A stretch of DNA of 64,000 bases from Arthrobacter russicus. GTDB taxonomy: Bacteria > Actinomycetota > Actinomycetes > Actinomycetales > Micrococcaceae. The translations under genes and the position numbers were made by a program. The stretch spans positions 310,001-374,000 of the forward strand of contig NZ_JAVDQF010000001.1 of assembly GCF_031454135.1 (NCBI RefSeq), written 5' to 3'. Below the pieces are notes generated by a model. That model did no database searches. It was not told where the DNA came from and worked only from the letters and a program-made list of their open reading frames with translations. Positions 8,921 to 17,889 of this stretch are shown here, one piece after another; position 1 is the first letter of the stretch, and every line of letters starts with the position of its first letter.

Positions 8921-8970
8921 AGGCCCACATGGGGGCACCCACACCCCCGGAGTCCGGGGATCGCTGACAT

Positions 8971-8985
8971 GTTACGTTCAGTAAC
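8971..8985. promoter_or_regulatory. Palindrome upstream of the metF leader
   Basis: GTTAC-GTTCA-GTAAC, 5-bp perfect arms with a 5-bp spacer, partly extended on both sides. It is about 170 bases before the metF start, suitable for a transcriptional operator of the metF-metE promoter. It has one base less between the arms than the related sites elsewhere in the window. Confidence 0.35.
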
Positions 8986-9089
8986 GTGCTTCCCACTCTA
9001 AGAAGCGCAGGCCGTGCTGGCAAATCGCCGCCGAATATTTCGCCGAATTAAGATGGCTTCTAAGCCTTTGGACCGGCTACTAATGCAGT

Positions 9090-9503
9090 TCAGATGGCAC
9101 GAAGGCCCAGAAATCCGAATATTGCAATGAGTGGCGCCACGCCCTGAATGAGCGCCGGCACGATGAACCCGGGTTTGCTGACCAAGAGCACAACCGCTGC
9201 AACCACCATGGTGAAGCACGACATCGCGACTAGACCGGCACCGAACAACACCGTTCCGGCAGCTCCGGTGCACAGCAGCACCGCGCCCAGCAGATTTCCG
9301 GCCGCCAGCGCCAGGTTGTAATAGCCCTGGTTGAAGGCCATCGGCGCGAGCATGTCGGCTTCGGCCTGGTCTTTCACGCCGAAGCGCTGCCATGCCGATG
9401 GCCGCCGCCAGCGGACCGACTCCAACAACCAGAAATATCCATGGATCAAAGCGGCGACGATCGCGAAAATCACGGTGATCCAGGGCAAACTCATCGGCGT
9501 CAT
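9090..9503 (-). CDS. DUF1304 family membrane protein
   Basis: A 137-residue integral membrane protein with four predicted hydrophobic helices (about residues 7-28, 60-80, 85-107 and 112-133) and the family-typical ESVRW and FNQGYYNL segments near residues 28-32 and 58-65. The function of DUF1304 is unknown. It follows the tetratricopeptide gene of the MoxR/VWA group by 32 bases on the same strand and may be co-transcribed with it. The downstream region up to the metF leader (9000-9089) shows nothing recognisable. Confidence 0.85.
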   Translation of the reverse strand: MTPMSLPWITVIFAIVAALIHGYFWLLESVRWRRPSAWQRFGVKDQAEADMLAPMAFNQGYYNLALAAGNLLGAVLLCTGAAGTVLFGAGLVAMSCFTMVVAAVVLLVSKPGFIVPALIQGVAPLIAIFGFLGLRAI

Positions 9504-9535
9504 GCGCCAACTCTAGCCCTGGACCGGAAAATCGG

Positions 9536-10336
9536 TCACCATTGCTTGGCGTTCGGATCGAAGGGCACCGGGTTGCCCGCACCGTCGCGCAACCTGGTGC
9601 CATCGTTGCGGTCCTGTTGCGCATCTTTGTTCTGTTGGTTCAGCTGATCGAGCTGGCTCGGATCAGGGCTCTGCGACGGATCTGCTGGACCCGGATTCTG
9701 CCCGTTCTGGCCTTGCTGCGACTGCTCCGACTTCTGCTGCAGCCTGCCTTTGGCGTCCTGGAGCTGCTGCCCCTCTCCTTGCTGATTCCCGCTCGAACCA
9801 GCCTGGAAACAGCCCTGCGGGGCTGCATCGATGACACCGATTCCCTGGTCGTACAAGGCCTGCGCCGCGTTTTGCTCCCCTGCTGCGCGTTTGGCATCTC
9901 CGAGCTTTTCCACGGTGAGCACCAGATTGACCCGGACCCGGCAGGATTCCGCGCTGGGCGCCAGCGCCAGAGCTTGTTCGAATTCGGGCTTCGCGGACTC
10001 GAAGTCACCGCTGAGCAGGTAGCCGTCACCATCGTTGAACCAAGCCTTGTACGGCTCAATCACATTGGCGACTTTGAGCACGCCGGCAGCGGCATGCACG
10101 CCGGCGGCGTCGCCTTTCGCGAAGGCACTCTCGAGCTGGGCCGAAGCGATTCCCACGCTCAAGGTCTTCGCCGCCAGCAACAGCAGCAACAGCAGCAGAG
10201 GTGCCGAGACCAGCAGCAGTTTCCGCCGCAGTCGCAATTTCGCCTGCCGGTCCTGCCGCGATCCCGGCTGCCAGGGCGCGGCCAGGACCGCCGGCTCCAG
10301 CCGCTCCCGTTCGGGCGAAAGAATTCGATTCGTCAT
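9536..10336 (-). CDS. Tetratricopeptide-type membrane protein of the MoxR/VWA operon (BatC/BatE-like position)
   Basis: A 266-residue protein starting MTNRILSPERERLEP. It has one membrane helix (about residues 39-58, LLLVSAPLLLLLLLLAAKTL), a TPR-like helical region around residues 75-165, and a C-terminal tail rich in Gln/Asn/Pro/Ser that is probably disordered. The start is fixed by GGAG upstream and by the ATGA overlap with the stop of the preceding VWA gene. In Bat operons a TPR protein follows the two VWA proteins, matching the position here. The outer domain is predicted to face the cell exterior; its partner is probably the VWA pair. Molecular role unknown. Confidence 0.8.
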   Translation of the reverse strand: MTNRILSPERERLEPAVLAAPWQPGSRQDRQAKLRLRRKLLLVSAPLLLLLLLLAAKTLSVGIASAQLESAFAKGDAAGVHAAAGVLKVANVIEPYKAWFNDGDGYLLSGDFESAKPEFEQALALAPSAESCRVRVNLVLTVEKLGDAKRAAGEQNAAQALYDQGIGVIDAAPQGCFQAGSSGNQQGEGQQLQDAKGRLQQKSEQSQQGQNGQNPGPADPSQSPDPSQLDQLNQQNKDAQQDRNDGTRLRDGAGNPVPFDPNAKQW

Positions 10337-11349
10337 GGCGCTCCTTTGCTCGGGCGGGCAATACCGGCCGCCGGCGGAGCCAATCGCCGGAGCTCGCGGC
10401 CGGCGCCGAAGAGCTCCCAACCGGCCAAAGCCGTCAGGCCGAGGCCGAAAATCCAGGTCAACTCGAATTGTGCGCGCACCTGGCTCTGCCCGTCGATCCT
10501 CAGGACGCCTGCCTGGACCCCGGTCATCGCCGCATCGATTCCATCGCCCGCAGCCCGGTGCACATAGCCGACCCGCAGCTGCTGGGCAATGGACCGCAAC
10601 ATGTTTTCATCGATTTTCGACACTGCATCGGAGCCGGTCGAGTAATCCTGGATGTAGCCCGGGCCAAGGCCGTTTCCGAACCCGGAATTCACCAGCATCC
10701 GGCCGCCGGCGGAGGTGCCATAGCCCAACACTGCTCCCCCGGAGACCAGCCCTTCCGGGAGGTCGAACGGAGCCGGCGCCGTGGCCGCGGTCTGTTCGCC
10801 GTCGCCCAGGTAGTAGACCACCCGCGCCCGGTCCGGGTGCGCGCGCTTCGCCGCTTCCAGCCGGGCAGCCAAGCTCTTGGCCGCCACGGTCACCGACGAG
10901 CCCCGCGAATAGACCGTGATCTCCGGGCTCAGCCCGTCCACCGAGTTGGTCAATGCGTTCGCATCGCTGGTCAACGGAACCAGGACCCGGGCATCTTGGG
11001 CGAACCCGATCAGCGAAAACGACGCTCCGGGCAGTTTTGCAGCGATCGACGTGATGTCCGCTTTCACCCCGGTCAGCCGAGGCTGACCATCGCCGAAGTC
11101 CTGGGCGACGACCGAGCTCGTGGTGTCCACCACGAAGAACACGTCCAGCTGCGTTGCCGCAGAACTCGCATCGGCTCCGCCCACGCCCGGACGCAGGAAC
11201 GCCAAAGCCAGCAACAGCACCATCGCGCCCCGGCGCAGCCAACTGATCCGACGGCCGCGCTCGCGGAATGCCAGCCAAAGACAGCAAACCAGCAATCCGG
11301 AACCGGCCAGCAGGATCACCCACCATGGGAACCACGGCGCGAAACTCAT
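10333..11349 (-). CDS. VWA-domain membrane protein with degenerate MIDAS (BatB position)
   Basis: The 338-residue protein has two N-terminal membrane helices (residues ~7-27, 40-52), a von Willebrand factor A domain (~66-260) and a C-terminal helix near residues 295-315. The metal-ion-dependent adhesion site reads DTTSS at residues 75-79, so the usual DxSxS is DxTxS, whereas the upstream partner has the canonical DVSGS. The ATG at 11349 overlaps the stop of that partner as ATGA; a longer start at 11364 is possible. The pair presumably forms a heteromeric membrane complex served by the MoxR ATPase. Function unknown. Confidence 0.82.
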   Translation of the reverse strand: MSFAPWFPWWVILLAGSGLLVCCLWLAFRERGRRISWLRRGAMVLLLALAFLRPGVGGADASSAATQLDVFFVVDTTSSVVAQDFGDGQPRLTGVKADITSIAAKLPGASFSLIGFAQDARVLVPLTSDANALTNSVDGLSPEITVYSRGSSVTVAAKSLAARLEAAKRAHPDRARVVYYLGDGEQTAATAPAPFDLPEGLVSGGAVLGYGTSAGGRMLVNSGFGNGLGPGYIQDYSTGSDAVSKIDENMLRSIAQQLRVGYVHRAAGDGIDAAMTGVQAGVLRIDGQSQVRAQFELTWIFGLGLTALAGWELFGAGRELRRLAPPAAGIARPSKGAP

Positions 11350-12329
11350 CGGCGCAACCGCCAAGCTCCGAAGATCAGCCCGCCCAGTCCGAGGCCGGCC
11401 ACGGCGAGCCAGGGTTCCGGCTGATCCCGGAGGTTGATCCGCGGTGCTGCCTCGATCCGTCGCGCTTCAGTCGCCTGGACCTGGGCCACGATGTCCTTGG
11501 CCGCCGCCGGATCCCCGAGCGGATAGTAGGCCCCGGCGGTCTTTTCCACGGCGGCTTGCAGTTGCCTGGCGGCGCTGGCCTTCGTGCCGGTGGCTTCCGG
11601 GCCGTTCGGATTGATGCCGTACACCCGCACCGACTTCCCGACGGCCAGGGCAGCAGCCTGGTCCAGGCTGAACAGCGGCCGTCCGAGCAGCACATTGTCG
11701 GTGGCGAAGACCACGGTCCGGGAACGGAGCGCATCCGGGGTCTGCGGGAATCCGTTCACGCAGGTCGCCAAACCATCGCCGATCAGCGACGATCCTTTGC
11801 CGCCGTAGGTGCCATCGAAGAATCCGGTGTCTTTGCTCTGATCCGACATTGCAGTGTGCGCTGCAGTGAGCTGTTCGCGCACGAATTCATAGTCGTCGGT
11901 GAGCGGGAAAACCTGCACGGCCGAGGAATCGAAGATGACCATGCCCAACCGTTCGCCGCGGAAGTTCTGCGCCAAGTCATTGAAGACCTGGACGAGTTCG
12001 GCATCCGCATCCACCATGGAGCCCGAAACATCCAGGCAGAGCATGATGTCCCGGTTGTTCGACTGCGGGCTGTTGTTCTGCGGCACGGCCGGCCGCGATG
12101 CCGCGATCAGCGCACCGAGGCAAAGCAGCAGGGCCGAGCCCGCCAATACCCCGGTCCAGAGCCGTCGGCGGGCCAAGGCCGCACGGTACCCCGGCAACCC
12201 GGTCAGCCGATCGGCGTGTGCCACCGGTGTGCGGCGGCGTTCGCGCTTCGGTCCGCGCCAAGCCCAATAGAGCACGCCCAAGAGCAAGGCCGCACCGATC
12301 GGCAGCAACCACCAGAAGACTAAGGCCAT
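11346..12329 (-). CDS. VWA-domain membrane protein (BatA-like)
   Basis: The 327-residue protein has a membrane helix at residues 5-24, a second at about 57-77, and a VWA domain that opens with the canonical MIDAS DVSGSM at residues 100-105. A C-terminal helix lies at about 308-322 and ends WRLRR. This is the BatA architecture: the VWA domain sits outside the membrane between anchoring helices. Its start overlaps the end of the preceding gene by ten bases. Bat/MoxR systems have been linked to stress tolerance and metal- or chaperone-like functions in other bacteria, but the role in actinobacteria is not known. Confidence 0.87.
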   Translation of the reverse strand: MALVFWWLLPIGAALLLGVLYWAWRGPKRERRRTPVAHADRLTGLPGYRAALARRRLWTGVLAGSALLLCLGALIAASRPAVPQNNSPQSNNRDIMLCLDVSGSMVDADAELVQVFNDLAQNFRGERLGMVIFDSSAVQVFPLTDDYEFVREQLTAAHTAMSDQSKDTGFFDGTYGGKGSSLIGDGLATCVNGFPQTPDALRSRTVVFATDNVLLGRPLFSLDQAAALAVGKSVRVYGINPNGPEATGTKASAARQLQAAVEKTAGAYYPLGDPAAAKDIVAQVQATEARRIEAAPRINLRDQPEPWLAVAGLGLGGLIFGAWRLRR

Positions 12330-12796
12330 GCCCGCACCACCTGATGCGCCAGTGACACGGAATGCTCGACTTCGCGGGCGCTCTGCAGGCCGAATTCGAC
12401 CGGGTAGAAGAATTCCACCGCGTCCACCACCGGCGGGAATCCGATCGCCTGCAGCTCGCTGAGCGTCATCCGATCCGAAGCGACTCCGGTGACCTCCCGG
12501 GTGAATCCCCGCACCGCCGCGCTGAGCCGCTGGTTGGCCTCCCGGGCATCGATGTCACCGCGCCGGTGGCGGTGCGCGATCTCATCGATCAGCGCGGAAT
12601 ACTTCGAGCGGACCGGCGGCAGCCGCCGCGGCGGCAGTGGCGTCGGGGCTTCGCCCGGCGCGATCCGCAGTTTCCGAGTCCACCAGAAGACGAAGCCCAG
12701 CCAAGCGCCGGCCAGCAGCAATAGCAACACTCCGGCGGCCGGCCAGAACCAGGCGTAACCGACCGGCGGGAAAAAGCCACCGCTACTTCCCGGCAC
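12320..12796 (-). CDS. DUF4381-like membrane protein of the MoxR/VWA operon
   Basis: A 158-residue protein starting from GTG at 12796 (MPGSSGGFFPPVGYAWFW). It has one membrane helix at about residues 14-38 followed by a basic segment FWWTRKLR and a helical cytoplasmic domain with HRHRRGDIDAREANQRLS. This topology and its location between a DUF58 gene and BatA match DUF4381-type proteins. The GTG is chosen because the 14-base overlap with DUF58 and the GGAGAGG upstream fit coupled translation; the longer open frame upstream only shadows DUF58. Function unknown; likely a structural part of the complex. Confidence 0.75.
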   Translation of the reverse strand: MPGSSGGFFPPVGYAWFWPAAGVLLLLLAGAWLGFVFWWTRKLRIAPGEAPTPLPPRRLPPVRSKYSALIDEIAHRHRRGDIDAREANQRLSAAVRGFTREVTGVASDRMTLSELQAIGFPPVVDAVEFFYPVEFGLQSAREVEHSVSLAHQVVRAWP

Positions 12797-13667
12797 GTCG
12801 GTGCCTCTCCAACAGGCGGAAAACCGTTGGCACCGCGTCCGCGCTGTGGCCCAACCATTCCGCGGAGATCCCTTCGCGGCCCAGCAGATCGGCCAGGCGC
12901 TGCCGCCGGGCCTGCACCGCGGCACCGTATTCGGCGGCCAAGCCGGGCTCGCTAGCCAGAAAGGACATCACGGGCTGCATCTGCTGCACCCCAAGCGGCT
13001 CCGCGCCCCATGCCGGATCGCGAAGGTCCGCATCTTCCAGAGTCAGCCACAGGATTTCGTGCTGGGCACGCAACCGGCGCAGCAAACCAGCCAGCTCCGG
13101 ACTTGCCGCGAGTTCGTCGGCGACCACGATCAGCAGCGTCCGGGTCTTGACGTGCTGCGCGATGAAATCGAGTTGCCCGGTCAGCTCCGAATCCGCCGAG
13201 GCCAGGGAGGTTTCCCGGTCCACGGTCTGCAGCAACGACTCCAAGTGGGCTTCGCCGCCTTTGGCGGCACTCATCACGGTACCGCTCGCATCACCGTGCA
13301 CCAAGGCCACTTGGTCCCCGTGCTTCAAGGCCAAGTAGCCGAGGACGCCGAGCAGCAGCACGGTCAGTTCTTTTTTGCTCTCCCCGCCTTTGGCGACCGC
13401 AGCCATATTCCGACCGGTGTCCGCGAGCAGCAGCACGGTCTGCTTGCGGACCGCAACATACCTGCGGATCAGGGGCGAACCATGCCTGGCGGTCGCCTTC
13501 CAATCGATGTCCCGGACTTCATCACCGGGCACATAGCCCCGCAGGTCGTCGAAGTCCAAACTCCGGCCGCGGAAAACCGCTGCGTATTCGCCGTCGAGCA
13601 TGCTGTGGGCTTTTCGGTGCGCGAAGATGAACATCTTCGACTTCACCTTCTGCAGAAGCGTCGCCAT
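12783..13667 (-). CDS. DUF58 domain-containing protein
   Basis: The 294-residue product carries the DUF58 signature GDEVRDIDWKATAR at about residues 48-61, followed by PLIRRYV and a VWA-like fold with LLADTGRNM. No membrane helix is seen, so it is cytoplasmic or peripheral. DUF58 proteins are nearly always encoded next to MoxR ATPases and are thought to be part of the same assembly. The start lies seven bases after the MoxR stop and the end overlaps the DUF4381-like gene by 14 bases, so all are in one operon. Confidence 0.88.
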   Translation of the reverse strand: MATLLQKVKSKMFIFAHRKAHSMLDGEYAAVFRGRSLDFDDLRGYVPGDEVRDIDWKATARHGSPLIRRYVAVRKQTVLLLADTGRNMAAVAKGGESKKELTVLLLGVLGYLALKHGDQVALVHGDASGTVMSAAKGGEAHLESLLQTVDRETSLASADSELTGQLDFIAQHVKTRTLLIVVADELAASPELAGLLRRLRAQHEILWLTLEDADLRDPAWGAEPLGVQQMQPVMSFLASEPGLAAEYGAAVQARRQRLADLLGREGISAEWLGHSADAVPTVFRLLERHRRAGK

Positions 13668-13674
13668 CGCCGAA

Positions 13675-14712
13675 TCAGGGGGTTTGCACGGAAGCGAGGA
13701 CTGCGTCGATCACCGATTCCACCTGGACCTGCTCGGCGACCGCAGCGAAGCCGAGCAGCACCCGATGCCGCAGCACCCGATGCGCCAGACCCTTGACGTC
13801 CTCCGGCAATACGTGGTCCCTGCCGTTGAGCAGGGCCACCGCTCGCGATGCCTGGGAAAACGCGATCGATGCTCTGGGGCTGGCGCCGAACTCCAGGAAT
13901 CCGGCCAACTTCGGGTCCAGGTAATGCCCCGCGTGCCGGGTCACATAGACCAGCCCGACGATGTAGCGGACGATCGCCGGATCGATGTAGACCCGGCGGG
14001 TCAATGCCTGCAGCCTGCGCACGTCGTCCAAGCCCGCGACAGCGGTGGGCTTTGCTTCCGGCGCGAAAACTCCGGCATCGATCCGGCGGATCACCTCCGC
14101 TTCTTCGGCTGGCGTCGGATAGTCCAGCACGTCCTTGAGCATGAACCGGTCCATTTGGGCTTCGGGAAGCTGATAGGTTCCTTCCTGCTCGATCGGGTTC
14201 TGCGTGGCCAACACCAGGAACGGGTCCGGCAGCGGATACACCACACCGCCGATGCTGGTCTGGCGCTCCTGCATGGCCTCCAACATCGCGCTCTGCGTCT
14301 TCGCGCTCGACCGGTTGATCTCGTCGAGCAAGACCAAGTTGGCGTGCACCGGACCCAACTGGGTATTGAAGACGCCCTTCGAGGCATCGTAGACCTGGGT
14401 GCCCACGATGTCGCTGGGCAGCAGGTCCGGGGTGCACTGGATCCGGTGGAACTGAGCGCTCACGGTATCGGCCAAGGTCTGCGCCGCGGTGGTTTTGGCC
14501 AGGCCCGGCACGCTTTCGAGCAGGATGTGGCCGCCGGTCATCAATCCGATCAATAGGGTCTCCCGCAGCCGGGCCTGACCCACCACTTTGCCTTCGAAAC
14601 TCCGGGATATCCCGGCCAAAAGGGCTTGCGCGCTTTGCAAATCCTCCGGGGCAACCCGCGCTGCGGTCATCTGGTTCATCTGCGGCTCCACTGCTTCTCG
14701 ATCGTCCGGCAT
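13675..14712 (-). CDS. MoxR-family AAA+ ATPase
   Basis: The 345-residue AAA+ protein shows a Walker A variant SVPGLAKTT (residues 67-75, Lys73), Walker B LLDEIN (128-133) and the sensor region ATQNPIEQEGTYQLPEAQ that defines MoxR proteins. It would act as an ATP-driven chaperone that remodels or loads cofactor into the VWA proteins encoded downstream. A strong GGGGGAGC ribosome site precedes the ATG at 14712. It is the first gene of a six- or seven-gene minus-strand operon ending at 9090 or 9536. Confidence 0.92.
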   Translation of the reverse strand: MPDDREAVEPQMNQMTAARVAPEDLQSAQALLAGISRSFEGKVVGQARLRETLLIGLMTGGHILLESVPGLAKTTAAQTLADTVSAQFHRIQCTPDLLPSDIVGTQVYDASKGVFNTQLGPVHANLVLLDEINRSSAKTQSAMLEAMQERQTSIGGVVYPLPDPFLVLATQNPIEQEGTYQLPEAQMDRFMLKDVLDYPTPAEEAEVIRRIDAGVFAPEAKPTAVAGLDDVRRLQALTRRVYIDPAIVRYIVGLVYVTRHAGHYLDPKLAGFLEFGASPRASIAFSQASRAVALLNGRDHVLPEDVKGLAHRVLRHRVLLGFAAVAEQVQVESVIDAVLASVQTP

Positions 14713-14880
14713 GCTCCCCCGTCAACGCGGCCGTTTGGTCTCGCCCGGCAAACTCGTGCACCGGGCCGGACATCAAATTCCATCCAATCCAATCACGGCA
14801 TGCTGTGCAATGGGCAGATCTCCCCATCCGCCCGGGTCGCGTCCCTACCGCCGGCAGAGCTGGCGTTATAGCGTTTCCCC

Positions 14881-16539
14881 ATGACTACAACGACGTGGCC
14901 CCAGCTGCCTTCCTATTCATCCGGCGTCTCGGAGTTGCCGTTGCTCGGCGAAACCATCGGTGCGAACTTCAGCCGGATCGCCGCCGAGCACGGCGAGCGG
15001 GAAGCGTTGGTCGAAGCCGCCACTGGACGGCGGTGGAGCTATCGCGAACTTGCCGACGCCGTCGGCGAGTTCGCCCGCGGACTGCTTGGTTCCGGAATCC
15101 GGAAAGGCGACCGGGTGGGCATCTGGGCGGTCAATTGCGCCGAATGGGTGATCGTGCAATACGCCACGGCGCAGATCGGTGCAATTCTGGTCAACGTCAA
15201 CCCGGCTTACCGGCAACACGAACTCGCCTATGCCTTGAACCAGTCCGGCATGCGGATGATCATCGCCCAGGTCGGCTTCAAAAACTCGGCCTTCCGGGAA
15301 CTCATCGACGCCGTCCGGCCCGAGTGCCCGGCATTGGCCGACGCCGTGTACATCGATGATCCGAGCTGGCAGCGGTTGATCGAATCGGGACGGGACCTGC
15401 CCGATTCGGCCCTGGCGGACCGGGCCGCGGAACTCTCCGCCGACGATCCGATCAACATCCAGTACACCTCGGGCACCACTGGTTTCCCCAAGGGCGCCAC
15501 GCTGAGCCACCACAACATTCTGAACAACGGCTTCTTCGTGACCGAGACCATCCGGATCACCAACCAGGACCGGATCTGCGTTCCGGTCCCCTTCTACCAT
15601 TGCTTCGGCATGGTGATGTGCAATCTCGGCGCAACCAGCCACGGCGCGGCCATCGTGATCCCTGGGCCGGCGTTCGATCCGGCCCGCACCCTGCAAACCG
15701 TCCAGGACGAAAAATGCACCGCGCTCTACGGCGTGCCGACGATGTTCATCGCAGAACAGAACCTCGCCGATTTCGCCGGCTATGACCTTTCCAGCCTGCG
15801 CACCGGGATCATGGCCGGCTCGCCCTGCCCGGTCGAGGTGATGAAACGCTGCATGACCGAGATGCACATGGAGCAGGTAGCGATCGCCTACGGGATGACC
15901 GAAACCTCACCGGTGTCGATGCAGACCAGGCCCGACGACGACGTCGAGCGGAGGACTGCCACCGTGGGCCGGGTGCACCCGCATTTGGAAGTCAAGATCG
16001 TGGACCCGGCGACCGGGTTGACCGTGCCCCGGGGCACACCGGGGGAATTCTGCACCCGTGGATACTCAGTCATGCTGGGCTATTGGGAGGACCCGCAGAA
16101 GACCGCCGAGGCCATCGACCAGGCTCGATGGATGCACACCGGCGATCTCGCCGAAATGCGCGAGGACGGCTACGTCACCATCGTCGGCCGGATCAAGGAC
16201 ATGGTGATCCGCGGCGGGGAAAACCTCTACCCCCGGGAAATCGAAGAGTTCCTCTACACGCATCCCGATATCGCCGATGTCCAGGTCGTCGGAGTACCGG
16301 ATCCCGAGCACGGCGAAGAACTCTGCGCGTGGATCACCTTGCGCGCCGGGGCCCAACCGATCGACCAGGCCGCAATCGCCGCATTCTGCGCCGGCAAGCT
16401 CTCCAAGCACAAAATCCCGCGCTACGTCCTGATTGTCCAGGAGTTCCCGATGACCGTCACCGGGAAGATCCGGAAAATGGAGATGCGGGCCAGCTCGATC
16501 GAACTGCTGGGACTGGCACCGAACCCGCCGGTCCACTGA
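14881..16539 (+). CDS. AMP-binding acyl-CoA ligase (fatty-acid-CoA ligase type)
   Basis: The 552-residue adenylate-forming enzyme has the P-loop [16 protein letters not shown] (about residues 197-212), YGMTETSP (~340-347), [19 protein letters not shown] and the C-terminal KIRKMEMR with the catalytic lysine in TGKIRK. It would activate a carboxylic acid with ATP to an acyl-AMP and then acyl-CoA. The layout and length match medium/long-chain fatty-acid ligases rather than acetyl-CoA synthetase. The start has no strong ribosome site. The gene stands alone, diverging from moxR and ending four bases from the ROK gene on the other strand. Chain-length preference cannot be read from the sequence. 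Confidence 0.88.
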   Translation: MTTTTWPQLPSYSSGVSELPLLGETIGANFSRIAAEHGEREALVEAATGRRWSYRELADAVGEFARGLLGSGIRKGDRVGIWAVNCAEWVIVQYATAQIGAILVNVNPAYRQHELAYALNQSGMRMIIAQVGFKNSAFRELIDAVRPECPALADAVYIDDPSWQRLIESGRDLPDSALADRAAELSADDPINIQYTSGTTGFPKGATLSHHNILNNGFFVTETIRITNQDRICVPVPFYHCFGMVMCNLGATSHGAAIVIPGPAFDPARTLQTVQDEKCTALYGVPTMFIAEQNLADFAGYDLSSLRTGIMAGSPCPVEVMKRCMTEMHMEQVAIAYGMTETSPVSMQTRPDDDVERRTATVGRVHPHLEVKIVDPATGLTVPRGTPGEFCTRGYSVMLGYWEDPQKTAEAIDQARWMHTGDLAEMREDGYVTIVGRIKDMVIRGGENLYPREIEEFLYTHPDIADVQVVGVPDPEHGEELCAWITLRAGAQPIDQAAIAAFCAGKLSKHKIPRYVLIVQEFPMTVTGKIRKMEMRASSIELLGLAPNPPVH

Positions 16540-16543
16540 GCGG

Positions 16544-17797
16544 CTACTCTTCGCTGGCCAGCACCAGGCTCGCAGCGTGCGGGCCGAAGGAGTCTTCGAG
16601 CACCAGGCAGGCCGCACCTACCGCTCCGACATCGCTGCCCACACCGGTGCTCATCACCTCGATGCCGTGCACCTTGGCGGTGGCGCTGCGCGCGGTCAGC
16701 CGGGCCGGCAGCTTCGCCAGGAAGGCCGCTTCGAAATGCTTCCAGAAGGGGCCACCGAAGACCACATGGTCCACATCCAGCAAATTCGTCTGCGCAGACA
16801 CCGCCACCGCGAAACGTTCGGCTGCCCGGTCCAGCACATTGATGGCCTGTTCGTCCCCGGACTCTGCGGCCTCGGCCAACGCTGCTACTTGTTCCTGCAA
16901 CGAGTCGGGACTCGCGGCCAGAACCGCTTTCACCCCGGCGGTCCGCGCCTCGGCCACGATGTTCTCCGGCATGCACGTCACCTTCACGCAGCCGCGTTGG
17001 CCGCAATCGCACCCGGGTCCGTCCGGATCAGCGATGATGTGGCCGACTTCGCCGGCATTTCCAGAACTGCCGCGCACGACTTCGTCGTCGAGCACCAGGC
17101 CACTGCCGATGCCGGTGCCCATGTAGACGAAAATGAAGCTCCCGGCACCTGAAGCGCCGCCTGCCCAAATTTCGGCGACCGCGGCTGCCGTGACGTCCTT
17201 GTCCAGCAACACGGGCAGATCGACGGCCTTCTGCAGTTGATCACGCAACGCGACTTTGCCCCAGCGCTGCATGTGCGGGGGTTCGACGACGGCCCCGGCC
17301 ACCGGATCGATCGGTCCCGGGGTGGCGACACCCAGTCCGGCGATCTTGCTCCGATGGATGCTCCGCTCGGCGATCATCGAGTTGATCTCCTCGGCGATTC
17401 CGTCGAGCGTCTCCTGGGGATCTGCGTCCGCACGGGTCGGCAGCTTGCGCGAAATCACTACCGAACCGGTGAGGTCGAGCAAAGCGAAATTGGTTTCCGC
17501 CGGGTCCAGATGCACGCCGATCGCATACATCCCCGCCGGGTTGAGCCGCAAAATGGTCCGCGGCTTGCCGGGGCCGCTGCCGTATTTGCCGGCCTCGACG
17601 ATCAGGCTCTGATCCAGCAGCCTCCGGCAGATATTGGACACGGTCTGCGCCGCGAGGCCGACGATGCCGGCGAGTTCGACCCGGCTCACCCCATCCGGAC
17701 TGCGACGAATCGCATCCAGGATCACCGAAAGATTGAAGTCTCCCATTCGTGGCAGGTTGGTACCGCGTCTGCGCACCAGTGCCTTTGCTTCTGGCAA
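16544..17797 (-). CDS. ROK-family transcriptional regulator
   Basis: A 417-residue protein combining an N-terminal winged helix (RVELAGIVGLAAQTVSNICRRL, residues ~31-52) with a ROK sugar-kinase-like domain containing GTGIGSGLVLD and the zinc motif GCDCGQRGC. A TTG start at 17797 is chosen because GAGG lies about five bases upstream and the resulting N-terminus, PEAKALVRRRGTNLPRMGDFN, fits NagC/XylR-type ROK repressors. Such proteins usually sense a sugar or amino sugar. No sugar genes lie next to it, so its targets are unknown. It diverges from the phosphotransferase-like gene. Confidence 0.87.
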   Translation of the reverse strand: MPEAKALVRRRGTNLPRMGDFNLSVILDAIRRSPDGVSRVELAGIVGLAAQTVSNICRRLLDQSLIVEAGKYGSGPGKPRTILRLNPAGMYAIGVHLDPAETNFALLDLTGSVVISRKLPTRADADPQETLDGIAEEINSMIAERSIHRSKIAGLGVATPGPIDPVAGAVVEPPHMQRWGKVALRDQLQKAVDLPVLLDKDVTAAAVAEIWAGGASGAGSFIFVYMGTGIGSGLVLDDEVVRGSSGNAGEVGHIIADPDGPGCDCGQRGCVKVTCMPENIVAEARTAGVKAVLAASPDSLQEQVAALAEAAESGDEQAINVLDRAAERFAVAVSAQTNLLDVDHVVFGGPFWKHFEAAFLAKLPARLTARSATAKVHGIEVMSTGVGSDVGAVGAACLVLEDSFGPHAASLVLASEE

Positions 17798-17889
17798 TCT
17801 AACCTCGTCCCTAAAACTCGCGGATCCCCATCCGCCGTTGCGGCCGGGTAATCTCGGTCTTAATCCAAACCACCGAAGGATCTCTCCCG

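Noticed and set aside
5636-9001. A very long plus-strand open frame (1121 codons) opposite metE-metF
   Set aside because: It is antisense to two well-recognised genes, has no ribosome site or family motif, and is the typical third-position shadow in GC-rich DNA.
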